This document shows, in pieces, positions 1-7,840 of a DNA stretch of 48,345 nt. The DNA is taken from contig CACGHD010000010.1 of assembly GCA_902572825.1 (NCBI GenBank), positions 1 through 48,345 on the forward strand, written 5' to 3'. This DNA is from an uncultured Prochlorococcus sp. GTDB lineage: Bacteria; Cyanobacteriota; Cyanobacteriia; PCC-6307; Cyanobiaceae. Position 1 is the stretch's first letter, and each line of letters starts with the position of its first letter. The position numbers and the translations under genes were made by a program. The notes under the pieces were generated by a model, which ran no database searches, had not been told where the DNA came from, and saw only the letters and a program-made list of their open reading frames with translations.

Positions 1-328
1 GATATTTGCCTTCTTGAATTAAAGGTTGATAATCAAGTATTGCTAATAACTTTTGAGAAGTTCCAAACCATAAAATATCAGCTCCTAAAATAGGCATTTC
101 ACTATCAAAATTAGGATATGAAACCGTATTAAACACTTGCAGTTTTTTGCCACCATCTAATCTTGTTATTCGCCACTTTCTAAATTCGGGAGATGAAAAA
201 AGCCAATTCTTAATAATATATTTTGAGTCTTCATTGTGATGTTCTTTAAATTCGCTAGATATTTGTACTTCATGACCATTTAATTCATCAATATTGGTTT
301 TAAGGAATTCAACTAATGAATCAAACAT
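1..328 (-). CDS. pebA: 15,16-dihydrobiliverdin:ferredoxin oxidoreductase, 5' part (partial)
   Basis: The reading frame starts at the ATG at 328 and stays open to the window edge, giving about 109 N-terminal residues that begin [18 protein letters not shown]. It continues with motifs such as [18 protein letters not shown] and the D-containing stretch [11 protein letters not shown], typical of ferredoxin-dependent bilin reductases of the PebA branch. PebA reduces biliverdin IXalpha to 15,16-dihydrobiliverdin, the first step of phycoerythrobilin synthesis. It lies 5 nt downstream of ho1, so the two are almost certainly co-transcribed and act in sequence (heme to biliverdin to dihydrobiliverdin). 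The C-terminal half, and probably pebB, lie outside the window. The family call is from recognition of the sequence. Confidence 0.9.
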   Translation of the reverse strand, partial: MFDSLVEFLKTNIDELNGHEVQISSEFKEHHNEDSKYIIKNWLFSSPEFRKWRITRLDGGKKLQVFNTVSYPNFDSEMPILGADILWFGTSQKLLAILDYQPLIQEGKY

Positions 329-333
329 AAATA

Positions 334-1044
334 TTAGGTCTCAGTACTTCCTTTCCTGACTTTTTTTGTAATGTAATTGAATACAATCTTGCCTAAAACA
401 GCAATCAAGTTACCTTCAAGCTCCTTAAACATTTTCATATTGTAAGTAAAAGCTTGATTAGCTTCATCAATAATTTGATCAGCAGTCTTTTGATTTATTG
501 GAAGTTGATTCAAAGTAAGAGAATATTCTTCCTTGAATTTCTTTTCATCAGAAATTAATTCAAACTCATAAAAATTTAAACCATCATTTCCTTGCAAATT
601 TAATGCTTTTTTAGCGATCCTTTTCAAGATTTGCCCTCCAGATAAATCTCCTATATAGCGGGTGTAGTGGTGACCAACTAATAGCTCTGGTGAATTTTTT
701 GCGACCTCGCGGATTCTTTCAACGTATTCTTTTGCTGAGTGAGAAATATTAATTTCATTCTTCCAGTTTTCACCAAAATAAAATTTAAGATCATTTACAA
801 GAGTTTCTTTCCTGTATAACGATTTAAAACCTATAGGTTTTATTACGGGATGTTCCTCATTGACCAGTCTTTCAATTTCTTCTTCCATAGCTTCATAAAC
901 AAAATATAAATCACTAATTAATTTCCTATAAGATTTTTTTTCAACAACTCCTTTTAAAAAACAAGCAACAAAGCCAGTATTTTCAGCCATAGTGTGGGAT
1001 TTTTTTGTCCCTTCTCTTAATTGTCCTGCAAGAGCGACTGCCAT
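334..1044 (-). CDS. ho1: heme oxygenase (biliverdin-producing)
   Basis: This 236-residue protein has the all-helical heme oxygenase fold signatures. The N-terminal [13 protein letters not shown] contains the likely proximal heme ligand His17, and GDLSGGQ at about residues 132-138 is the distal-helix glycine motif. It cleaves heme to biliverdin IXalpha, CO and Fe2+, using reduced ferredoxin. The length is normal for cyanobacterial HO1. The gene is 5 nt upstream of pebA on the same strand, so biliverdin can pass to the bilin reductase. The C-terminus is Lys-rich. Start at 1044 chosen because [13 protein letters not shown] matches the family's usual beginning. Confidence 0.95.
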   Translation of the reverse strand: MAVALAGQLREGTKKSHTMAENTGFVACFLKGVVEKKSYRKLISDLYFVYEAMEEEIERLVNEEHPVIKPIGFKSLYRKETLVNDLKFYFGENWKNEINISHSAKEYVERIREVAKNSPELLVGHHYTRYIGDLSGGQILKRIAKKALNLQGNDGLNFYEFELISDEKKFKEEYSLTLNQLPINQKTADQIIDEANQAFTYNMKMFKELEGNLIAVLGKIVFNYITKKVRKGSTET

Positions 1045-1101
1045 ATATTTTGAATTATTTTTGTTAGTGTATTTAATCTACAAGGAAAATACATAAAACA
1101 G

Positions 1102-1533
1102 CTAATTTTTGTTACCAGAGGATGTTGTAGAGAATAGCTTATAAAGTTCTTTACAAACCAAAAAAAGGTTATCTTTTTGTTCCTTTTGCGGTAGATGAGT
1201 GCCAGTCATTTCCCAGGCACCGATAGTAGCCACTTTCCATCTCTCGGATGGAACAATCATACCTCGCATTATTATTCCCAACAATTTCGGGACTCTGTCA
1301 GTATTATCATTTTCAATTCTTAATTGTAAGAGTATTGCTCTACATTCAATAAGAGGGCTCCAACCAGGGAAATGAAAGGCAAAATCAATAGTATCTTGCA
1401 TGGATTCATTATTTGAATTGTCCCAGGGACTAAAGTTTACACTTGCATCTGGAAAATATTTCCGAAACAAAGCTGCAGTAGAAGCAATTTTATTAGCTAT
1501 TTCAACATTTCTTACATTTGAACTCGCATTCAT
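1102..1533 (-). CDS. conserved hypothetical protein, 143 aa
   Basis: I do not recognise a family for this 143-residue soluble protein. It has no signal peptide or membrane segment. It has an acidic, Asn-rich N-terminal part (SPWDNSNNESMQDTIDFAF) followed by a more hydrophobic middle (ECRAILLQLRIEN, LLGIIMRG) and a Trp-containing segment ending in a helical tail. The gene is codirectional with ho1-pebA, 57 nt upstream of ho1, and diverges from icd across 209 bp. It could be co-transcribed with ho1, which would suggest but not show a link to bilin or heme metabolism. It looks like a real gene: good frame, ordinary codon use and a tight fit to its neighbours. Confidence 0.75.
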   Translation of the reverse strand: MNASSNVRNVEIANKIASTAALFRKYFPDASVNFSPWDNSNNESMQDTIDFAFHFPGWSPLIECRAILLQLRIENDNTDRVPKLLGIIMRGMIVPSERWKVATIGAWEMTGTHLPQKEQKDNLFLVCKELYKLFSTTSSGNKN

Positions 1534-1674
1534 AAATAGCAGAGTATATTTTTGAAAATGACATAATTTGCTTTAACTTGCTTACTAACTACTTTTTCTT
1601 TTAATAAAGATGTTGAAATGCTGATCAATAAAGTATTCTCTATTCACATTTGGACAATAAATTTCTAGGTTTTA

Positions 1675-1728
1675 GAGAAATAACTCATCACAAATTACAA
1701 TACGAGGAACTTCAATGAGTTATCTTTT
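1675..1728 (+). promoter_or_regulatory. inverted repeat in the icd leader
   Basis: A perfect 9-bp inverted repeat, ATAACTCAT (1680-1688) and ATGAGTTAT (1715-1723), extends outward after one mismatch by four more A-T or G-U pairs. The 26-nt loop carries a GAGGAA purine stretch (1704-1709). An ATG at 1715 inside the right arm would open a 13-codon frame that overlaps the icd start at 1743. The role is unknown; a leader hairpin or short upstream ORF is possible. Confidence 0.35.
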
Positions 1729-1742
1729 ATTAATTCAATGCT

Positions 1743-3167
1743 ATGCCAAAATTTGAAAAATTAACTTTACCTAATGAAGGCGAGATAATAACTTTTAATC
1801 AAGGCAAACCTAATGTTCCTAATAATCCAATTGTCCCATTTATTAGGGGTGATGGTACTGGAGTTGATATTTGGCCTGCTACTCAAATCGTTCTTGATTC
1901 AGCGATTAAAAAAAGCTATAAAGATAAAAGAAAAATTAATTGGTTTAAAGTATATGCAGGCGATGAAGCTTGTGAACTTTATGGAACGTATAACTATTTA
2001 CCGCAAGATACTATTGAAGCAATCAAACACTTTGGTGTAGCCATCAAAGGTCCTTTAACGACTCCCATCGGTGGAGGTATTAGATCTCTTAATGTTGCAT
2101 TAAGGCAAATCTTTGATTTATATAGCTGTGTTAGACCATGCAAATATTATTCAGGAACTCCAAGCCCTCACAAAAATCCCCAAAATTTAGACGTTATAGT
2201 TTATAGAGAAAATACTGAGGATATCTACATGGGAATTGAATGGGAAGCGGAGGATAATAATTGTCTTGAATTAATTAATCACTTAAATAACTTTGTCATA
2301 CCAAAAAGTAAAAATTTAAAAAATAGATCTATACCAAACGGATCAGGTATTGGAATAAAACCAGTGAGTAAATCTGGTAGCCAAAGACATATTAGAAAAG
2401 CTATTGAACATGCAAAAAGATTATCAGGAGATAAAAGGCATGTGACTCTTGTACATAAAGGGAATATTATGAAATATACAGAAGGTGCATTTAGAGATTG
2501 GGGATATGAATTAGCAGTAAATGAATTTAGAGAAGACTGCATTACAGAAAGAGAAAGCTGGATTTTAGATAATATTCAAAAAAATCCAGACATTACAATT
2601 GAAAATAATGCTCGAAAAATTGAACCGGGTTTTGATAAGCTTACAAACAACAAAAAAGCATTCATTTGCGAAGAAATTAAAGAAGTTATTGCATCAATAT
2701 CAAATTCCCATGGAGATGGAAAATGGAGAAAACTTATTCTTGTTGATGATCGAATAGCTGATAGTATCTTTCAACAAATTCAAACTAGACCTCAAGAATA
2801 TTCAATTCTTGCAACCTTAAATCTCAATGGAGACTATGTTTCTGATGCAGCTGCAGCAATTGTTGGTGGCCTAGGTATGGCTCCTGGTGCAAATATTGGA
2901 GATAATGCAGCAATTTTCGAAGCTACGCACGGTACTGCGCCAAAACATGCAGGCTTAAACAAGATTAATCCAGGCTCAGTAATTCTTAGTGGTGTTATGA
3001 TGCTTGAATATTTTGGTTGGGATGAGGCAGCTAACTTAATTACTAATGGTTTAAGCAAGGCAATAGAACAAAAAAAAGTCACCTATGATCTAGCACGCTT
3101 AATGGAACCAAAAGTAGAACCCCTGTCCTGCAGCAGTTTTGCTGAAGAAATTATCTCAAATTTCTAA
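1743..3167 (+). CDS. icd: NADP-dependent isocitrate dehydrogenase
   Basis: This enzyme converts isocitrate to 2-oxoglutarate with NADPH production, supplying the carbon skeleton for ammonium assimilation. The 474-residue protein has the substrate loop GGIRSLNVALRQ at about residues 111-122, with the serine homologous to the E. coli phosphorylatable Ser113. It also has YRENTEDIYMGIEWE, the metal-binding region around GDYVSDAAAAIVGGLGM, and the cofactor loop HGTAPKHAG near 396-404. An insertion in the second half (around residues 280-325) is in line with the longer cyanobacterial form. It is transcribed alone and convergent with the sugar kinase gene, only 2 nt apart. An inverted repeat precedes its start. 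I found no clear GTA-N8-TAC NtcA site upstream. Confidence 0.96.
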   Translation: MPKFEKLTLPNEGEIITFNQGKPNVPNNPIVPFIRGDGTGVDIWPATQIVLDSAIKKSYKDKRKINWFKVYAGDEACELYGTYNYLPQDTIEAIKHFGVAIKGPLTTPIGGGIRSLNVALRQIFDLYSCVRPCKYYSGTPSPHKNPQNLDVIVYRENTEDIYMGIEWEAEDNNCLELINHLNNFVIPKSKNLKNRSIPNGSGIGIKPVSKSGSQRHIRKAIEHAKRLSGDKRHVTLVHKGNIMKYTEGAFRDWGYELAVNEFREDCITERESWILDNIQKNPDITIENNARKIEPGFDKLTNNKKAFICEEIKEVIASISNSHGDGKWRKLILVDDRIADSIFQQIQTRPQEYSILATLNLNGDYVSDAAAAIVGGLGMAPGANIGDNAAIFEATHGTAPKHAGLNKINPGSVILSGVMMLEYFGWDEAANLITNGLSKAIEQKKVTYDLARLMEPKVEPLSCSSFAEEIISNF

Positions 3168-3169
3168 TT

Positions 3170-4519
3170 TTAAAAATTATTGTTATTTTCAAAAACTTTC
3201 CAAATATTAACGAGTGAATCTTCAGTTCCAATGTTTCCAGGATGAGTCACAATGGGAAGTTTTTCGCCATTTTTTAGGTTGTAAGTCACCACTGAAATGC
3301 CAGTTAAAATCTGTCCTTCAAGATAAACATAATCTGCATTAAGTCCTTTACTAAGAATCAAATTTGTTGTTATTCCACCTTTTGAAATTAAATATCCTAT
3401 TTCATACTTCAAATCTGCGACTATTTCAGCAATAAAACAAGCAAGTAAATTATAAAAATTAAATAGTTCAGAAGAATCTAAAGACATAAATTTTCTTGAA
3501 GTAAACAATACAGGAGTTTTTCCTTTCTCAAAAGAAAATCTAATTTCTTTTAAACATTTATTTTTAAACAAATTCCTTGGCTTCTGATTATTATCTGATG
3601 AAGTAATTTTAAAGAATTCAAAAACATCTAATTCAACTGGATTGCAATTATTTATCTCTAATAAATTATTCAATTGTATTGTTGAAAGTTCTACATAAGA
3701 TCCAACAATTATTAGTCCTGGAAGAAAATTCTTTTCTTTATTTCTTATTCTTAAATTAGAGAAAAATATTTCACTCTGAGAGAAACTTTTTTTTTCAGAA
3801 ATTGAACTTATAAAACTTGCTGCAGTTCGAAAAAGGAATTTCTTTTGTTTAATTAATTTTTTAATTACTAAAGAAAATTTTTTTAGTTGAGAATAATTTT
3901 CTACATCTACAACTACATGTTTATTATTCTTCAAGTTCTTAAGTGTTTTAAAAACAATATTATTTTCTTTATCATTTAGCATTTCGATATCTGACAATAA
4001 AAGATTTTGAATATCTTCAAAATTTATTTGCGATTTACTCTGCTGAAATAAAAGATTCTTGACATTACTTGTCTGATATCCAAAAATTTTATCTGTTGCA
4101 AAAATTGTTTGACTAATAGGAGTTTTATCAACAAAATGAGATCCATTAATTGTTAATCTTTTACCCTCTATGAAAGCTGGAATATGAAAAGTAGCATCAA
4201 AAGGTCCTAAGCAACTATTGAGAGCAATTGGCTCTAAATAGTTATGTCCTCGAAGGGTAGAGTCTCCTCGACTTATAAAAATAATTTCTTCTTCATAGGC
4301 TTGAGAAGTAATTACAGTCTTAAGATTTTTGCAAATTGCCTCTATTGTTAATTTCGCATCATTTTCCGATAGTGATCTTGTATTAGCCAAAATAAAAAAT
4401 AAATTAGATTTAGATTGAAAACCTTTGGCTAAAGTTGAGCAGTCCCACTTAAGCAGTAATAAGCAATCATGAACAGTTTGAGAACCTGTGGGATCATCAT
4501 CTATAACGACAAATTTCAT
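3170..4519 (-). CDS. four-carbon acid sugar kinase family protein (DUF1537/OtnK-like)
   Basis: The protein (449 aa) starts with the family hallmark VVIDDDPTGSQTVHD (DDDPTG at residues 7-12) and ends with the C-terminal nucleotide-binding region, including ISKGGITTNLIL and VTHPGNIGTEDSL. Characterised relatives phosphorylate 3-oxo-tetronates or D-threonate/D-erythronate. The substrate here cannot be read from sequence. The usual proteobacterial partners (PdxA2-type dehydrogenase, tetronate aldolase) are absent nearby. It is the last gene of a minus-strand run behind the epimerase-like gene (13 nt gap), the hydrolase and the antiporter. The central part is Lys/Phe/Asn-rich, as expected for this AT-rich genome. 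The family call is firm, the substrate unknown. Confidence 0.85.
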   Translation of the reverse strand: MKFVVIDDDPTGSQTVHDCLLLLKWDCSTLAKGFQSKSNLFFILANTRSLSENDAKLTIEAICKNLKTVITSQAYEEEIIFISRGDSTLRGHNYLEPIALNSCLGPFDATFHIPAFIEGKRLTINGSHFVDKTPISQTIFATDKIFGYQTSNVKNLLFQQSKSQINFEDIQNLLLSDIEMLNDKENNIVFKTLKNLKNNKHVVVDVENYSQLKKFSLVIKKLIKQKKFLFRTAASFISSISEKKSFSQSEIFFSNLRIRNKEKNFLPGLIIVGSYVELSTIQLNNLLEINNCNPVELDVFEFFKITSSDNNQKPRNLFKNKCLKEIRFSFEKGKTPVLFTSRKFMSLDSSELFNFYNLLACFIAEIVADLKYEIGYLISKGGITTNLILSKGLNADYVYLEGQILTGISVVTYNLKNGEKLPIVTHPGNIGTEDSLVNIWKVFENNNNF

Positions 4520-4532
4520 AAGTATTGCAAAA

Positions 4533-5387
4533 TTACTTAAGAGATTTTATTTCTATTGAGGCATTTAACCTTTTACTATAATTTGAAGGAATCATGATGT
4601 TTCTAAATCCATCAACAAAGGAATTTCGGGGACTAGTCCAAGGTTCGAGACATATCATTCTTCTTGGAGGGTCACTCCAAATAACGCCTAAATCAAAAGG
4701 ATATGGATGATTTAAAGTTACCTCTCTTTTAAAAATTTTATCTCGAAAAGAGATTCTACCAGAAGTATACATAAGTAGATCAACTCCTAAATTAATTTTT
4801 TTTAATTCATCCAAAGTATTACTTATAGTATTTCTTGCTTGATCCTGACAATTAAGTGGATTATCAACAAACTCTAAATTTTGTAAATCTGAAACATTAA
4901 AATAAGGATGCAAACCGAAATTTATAGGCATAGCAAAGTCTGTTTTGTTTTGGATTGTAATTTCAAATTCTAAAGAGTTAATTTTTAAGGTAACTTCAAT
5001 TTTTAGTTCGAAATCGAAAGGATAATATTTTTTTGTTTTTTTAGATGCATTTAAGAATAAGCATAAAAAATTTTCATTTTCATTGAAGGAGAATTGCCAT
5101 TGCAAATCCCTAGCGAAACCATGTTGTGGTAATTGCAAATAATCATTTCCAAATACTGAATTAAAGGTATTCAGATTTCCACAAATTGGAAACAAGATTG
5201 GAATGCCTCCCCTAATACTTTTTGTCTTGTCCATAAATCTTGTTTCATCAAAATAAAGTATTTCATTACCATCCGAAACCCAATTTGTAATAACGCCTCC
5301 TCTTTCAGGACAAAATTTAATGTAATTATTTTTATCTAATTGAAAGACAAAAATTCCTCGCTCCTTTTTAGATGATTCAAGTTTCAC
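4533..5387 (-). CDS. aldose 1-epimerase family protein (galactose mutarotase-like / hexose-6-phosphate epimerase-like)
   Basis: A 284-residue beta-sandwich sugar epimerase. Visible family signatures are RGGIPILFPICGN (59-71), LPQHGFAR with His89, NFGLHPYF with the probable catalytic His160, and CLEPWTSPRNSF with the probable catalytic Glu248. The GGIP and LEPW motifs resemble the YeaD-type branch (D-hexose-6-phosphate mutarotase) as much as classical GalM, so the exact sugar is uncertain. The gene sits 9 nt downstream of the alpha/beta hydrolase and 13 nt upstream of the sugar kinase, which suggests a shared role in carbohydrate metabolism. There is no signal peptide, so it is expected to be cytoplasmic. 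Confidence 0.85.
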   Translation of the reverse strand: MKLESSKKERGIFVFQLDKNNYIKFCPERGGVITNWVSDGNEILYFDETRFMDKTKSIRGGIPILFPICGNLNTFNSVFGNDYLQLPQHGFARDLQWQFSFNENENFLCLFLNASKKTKKYYPFDFELKIEVTLKINSLEFEITIQNKTDFAMPINFGLHPYFNVSDLQNLEFVDNPLNCQDQARNTISNTLDELKKINLGVDLLMYTSGRISFRDKIFKREVTLNHPYPFDLGVIWSDPPRRMICLEPWTSPRNSFVDGFRNIMIPSNYSKRLNASIEIKSLK

Positions 5388-5396
5388 GATTATTAC

Positions 5397-6296
5397 TTAA
5401 AGGGAATCAACCCAATCCAAAATATGTTGATTAACTAATTCAGGAATCTCATCATGAGGACAATGTCCTGCATCAAGAATAATTTCTTTTGTATTCTTTG
5501 GTGTAAATTTTTTATATAGATTTCTTTTTTTTGGAGTGTTCATCCATGGATCTTTCCCTCCCCAAAGAAGTAACAATGGTGCATTTAGTTTTGCGAAAAG
5601 CTTATCCAACGGCAATCCCTGAGGACCTGATGGGTTAAATACACTTCTAAAAACATTAAAAGCTCCGAAATCTAGAGAAGGATTTCTTATTGAATCAACT
5701 AAAAAATCATCAACATTTTTTTTATCAACATAAACTTGATTCAAAGTTTTTTTAATATTTTTTGGATTTCTCATATTCTCAAAAATCAAACGTTGAAGAA
5801 CAATATTTTTCAAAAATATGCCGGCAACTGTTTCAATTGAAGTTTGCAACATATTCTTTTTGATAGTTTTTTCTTCACTAAAATATCCAGCAGCATTAAG
5901 TAAGATCACTCCAGCATTTAGCTCATTTAATTCTGCACCAGCTGCTAATGCGGCATAACCACCTAATGAATTTCCAACAACAATTGTAGGTTTTTTTATT
6001 TTCTCTTTTACATAAGCGACAACCTGATCTTTCCATAAAGATCCTGAGTATTCGACGTCTTGAGGCTTAGGACTTTTTCCAAAACCGAGTAAATCTATAG
6101 CATGAACTTCGTATTTTGTACTCAAAACAGGAATATTAAATCTCCAATGATCCGTAGAAGCACCGAAACCATGAATTAATAAAATTGCGCATTCTTTTGA
6201 AGTTTGCTCGGGCTTAGCGGAAACTGTATGAATTGGGTAACTTAAAAAATTCCAGTTATAATTTACATCACTGTCTATCAGAGCTGACTTTTCCAT
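5397..6296 (-). CDS. alpha/beta hydrolase (first of two paralogues)
   Basis: A 299-residue alpha/beta hydrolase with all expected elements: the oxyanion region IHGFGASTDHWR (41-52), the nucleophile elbow GNSLGG with Ser110, the acid in WGGKDPW (Asp249) and the base in DAGHCPHDE (His278). The reaction is not predictable from sequence. A similar protein lies at 33863-34777 with the same HGFGAS, GNSxGG and GHCPHDE motifs. Cyanobacteria carry several such hydrolases, some annotated as pheophytinase-like or haloalkane dehalogenase-like, without good functional proof. It is between the antiporter (43 nt) and the epimerase-like gene (9 nt). No signal peptide is visible. Confidence 0.88.
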   Translation of the reverse strand: MEKSALIDSDVNYNWNFLSYPIHTVSAKPEQTSKECAILLIHGFGASTDHWRFNIPVLSTKYEVHAIDLLGFGKSPKPQDVEYSGSLWKDQVVAYVKEKIKKPTIVVGNSLGGYAALAAGAELNELNAGVILLNAAGYFSEEKTIKKNMLQTSIETVAGIFLKNIVLQRLIFENMRNPKNIKKTLNQVYVDKKNVDDFLVDSIRNPSLDFGAFNVFRSVFNPSGPQGLPLDKLFAKLNAPLLLLWGGKDPWMNTPKKRNLYKKFTPKNTKEIILDAGHCPHDEIPELVNQHILDWVDSL

Positions 6297-6339
6297 TAAT
6301 TGAAAATTTTATCTTGACTGATTCTAATAAACTTATTTC

Positions 6340-7707
6340 CTAAAGAAGACCCACAGGATCAGCCGCAACATCATCTGAAATTTTATTGCCATCATTTGGG
6401 GGCTTATCTTTTAGAACAATTCTTAAGAGTACAGGTGCAAGAAATGTAGTTCCTATAACCATTAATAAAATAGCTGCTTCAAGAGAAGGAGTTAATAACT
6501 TAGCGCTTGTTCCTAGCCCAAGAAAAATTAAACCAACCTCTCCTCTAGGCATCATACCCAAGCCTACGACTAATCTATTTGTAGGTTTATCACTTGAAAA
6601 TACCCATCCTGCTGCAATTTTTCCAATAATCGCAACAACTAATAAAAATCCTGCAACTACAAGAGCTGATCTGCTTGTTGGATCAAGTGGATTGATAACA
6701 GATAAATCCATTCCAGCTCCAACTAATACAAAGAAAATAGTTGCGAATAAGGAAACTAAAGGTAAAACAGATTGTTGTATTGCATGATTATTTTTAGAGC
6801 TACTAAGAATCAATCCAGCTGCAAAAGCCCCTAAAGCTGCTTCCAGTCCAATGGCTGTTGCCACGAAACAACACAATACAAGTATCACAAAAGAAGCTAC
6901 CACCACGGCTCCTGGAGCCTTTAATCTATCTAACAACCAATCAAAACCTGGAGCAGCTGTTCTACTTAATGCAATAGCAGCAATAACAAACACTACAGCT
7001 GCTGCAACTAATTTAACAATAGGTGCAATTTCTAAAGTACCTCCAGCTGCAAGGGCGACTACAACTGCCAAAATAACAATTCCCAAAATATCGTCTAAAA
7101 CTGCTGCACCAATAACAATCTGTCCTTCTCTAGTTTTCAAATATCCTAATTCACCGAAAACACTTGCAGTAATTCCTATACTTGTGGCTGTCATAGATGC
7201 TCCAGCAAAAACTGCTGGAATTAGATCTACTTGGAAAATAAACATTAATCCAAGAGTTCCAAACGCAAATGGTAAAATTACGCCAGCCATAGCAACAGTA
7301 AAAGCCTGAGCACCGACAGCTACCAATTCCTCTAACTCACTTTCTAAACCTGTTAAAAATAAAAGTGCATATAAACCAAGTGTTGCTACTGCTTGGAGGG
7401 AGGGAAAGCTTTCGAAATAAACATCTGGTACTGCTTCTGGAGGGATTGACGCTAATGAACTAATAACATTTACAAGTCCCTCATTTAATTCAGTTCCAGC
7501 TGAGGGCGGTATCAATAAATGAAATCCTGATGCTCCTATCACAACTCCTGCAAGAAGCTCACCTACAATCGTTGGCAAACTTAGTCTTACTAATACTTCT
7601 GCTAATGCTCTTGCGGCTAAAAAGATCAATAAAAATCTTATAACTCCGATCAACGTTTCAGCAACTTCTAAATCATGTGCACTTAATTCAGCAAGTAAAG
7701 AGTACAT
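6340..7707 (-). CDS. Na+(K+)/H+ antiporter, CPA2 family
   Basis: A 455-residue membrane protein, almost wholly hydrophobic with about 12 predicted membrane segments. The conserved elements are LSLPTIVGELLAGVVIG near 42-58, and AAVLDDILGIVIL with the paired Asp205-Asp206 expected at the ion-binding site of CPA2 exchangers. LEAALGAFAAGLILS and PRGEVGLIFLGLG in the second half also fit. It should exchange Na+ or K+ for protons in the cytoplasmic or thylakoid membrane. It has no C-terminal TrkA-N domain, so it is the NapA/NhaS-like rather than the KefB form. It heads the minus-strand run 7707 to 3170. A hairpin with a T-tract lies directly before its start codon. Confidence 0.92.
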   Translation of the reverse strand: MYSLLAELSAHDLEVAETLIGVIRFLLIFLAARALAEVLVRLSLPTIVGELLAGVVIGASGFHLLIPPSAGTELNEGLVNVISSLASIPPEAVPDVYFESFPSLQAVATLGLYALLFLTGLESELEELVAVGAQAFTVAMAGVILPFAFGTLGLMFIFQVDLIPAVFAGASMTATSIGITASVFGELGYLKTREGQIVIGAAVLDDILGIVILAVVVALAAGGTLEIAPIVKLVAAAVVFVIAAIALSRTAAPGFDWLLDRLKAPGAVVVASFVILVLCCFVATAIGLEAALGAFAAGLILSSSKNNHAIQQSVLPLVSLFATIFFVLVGAGMDLSVINPLDPTSRSALVVAGFLLVVAIIGKIAAGWVFSSDKPTNRLVVGLGMMPRGEVGLIFLGLGTSAKLLTPSLEAAILLMVIGTTFLAPVLLRIVLKDKPPNDGNKISDDVAADPVGLL

Positions 7708-7715
7708 TTAAGTGT

Positions 7716-7751
7716 AAAAAAATAAACTACCTAATTGGAAGATAGTTTATT
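7716..7751 (-). terminator. hairpin plus T-tract just before the antiporter start (possible attenuator)
   Basis: A perfect 9-bp inverted repeat, AATAAACTA (7721-7729) and TAGTTTATT (7743-7751), encloses a 13-nt loop. Read on the minus strand, the hairpin is followed directly by a run of T (complement of A at 7716-7722). This has the shape of an intrinsic terminator but with an AT-rich, weak stem. It ends about 9 nt before the antiporter ATG (7707), so it would act in the leader of that gene. Its function is unproven. Confidence 0.4.
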
Positions 7752-7840
7752 GAGGGCCCACTTTAAGAAATATGTAAGAAAAAAGCAAAAATACTCAACA
7801 AGTGTGGATCTGAAGGTACAACAAAGAAATTTTCCAAAAA

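Noticed and set aside
1534..1742. NtcA site (GTA-N8-TAC) upstream of icd
   Set aside because: The nearest match, GTA at 1633 with TCA at the second position, does not fit the consensus.
6386..7309. Long plus-strand frames opposite the antiporter gene (133 and 152 codons)
   Set aside because: They lie inside a clear membrane-transport gene and read as Ala/Thr/Pro-rich shadows with no family pattern.
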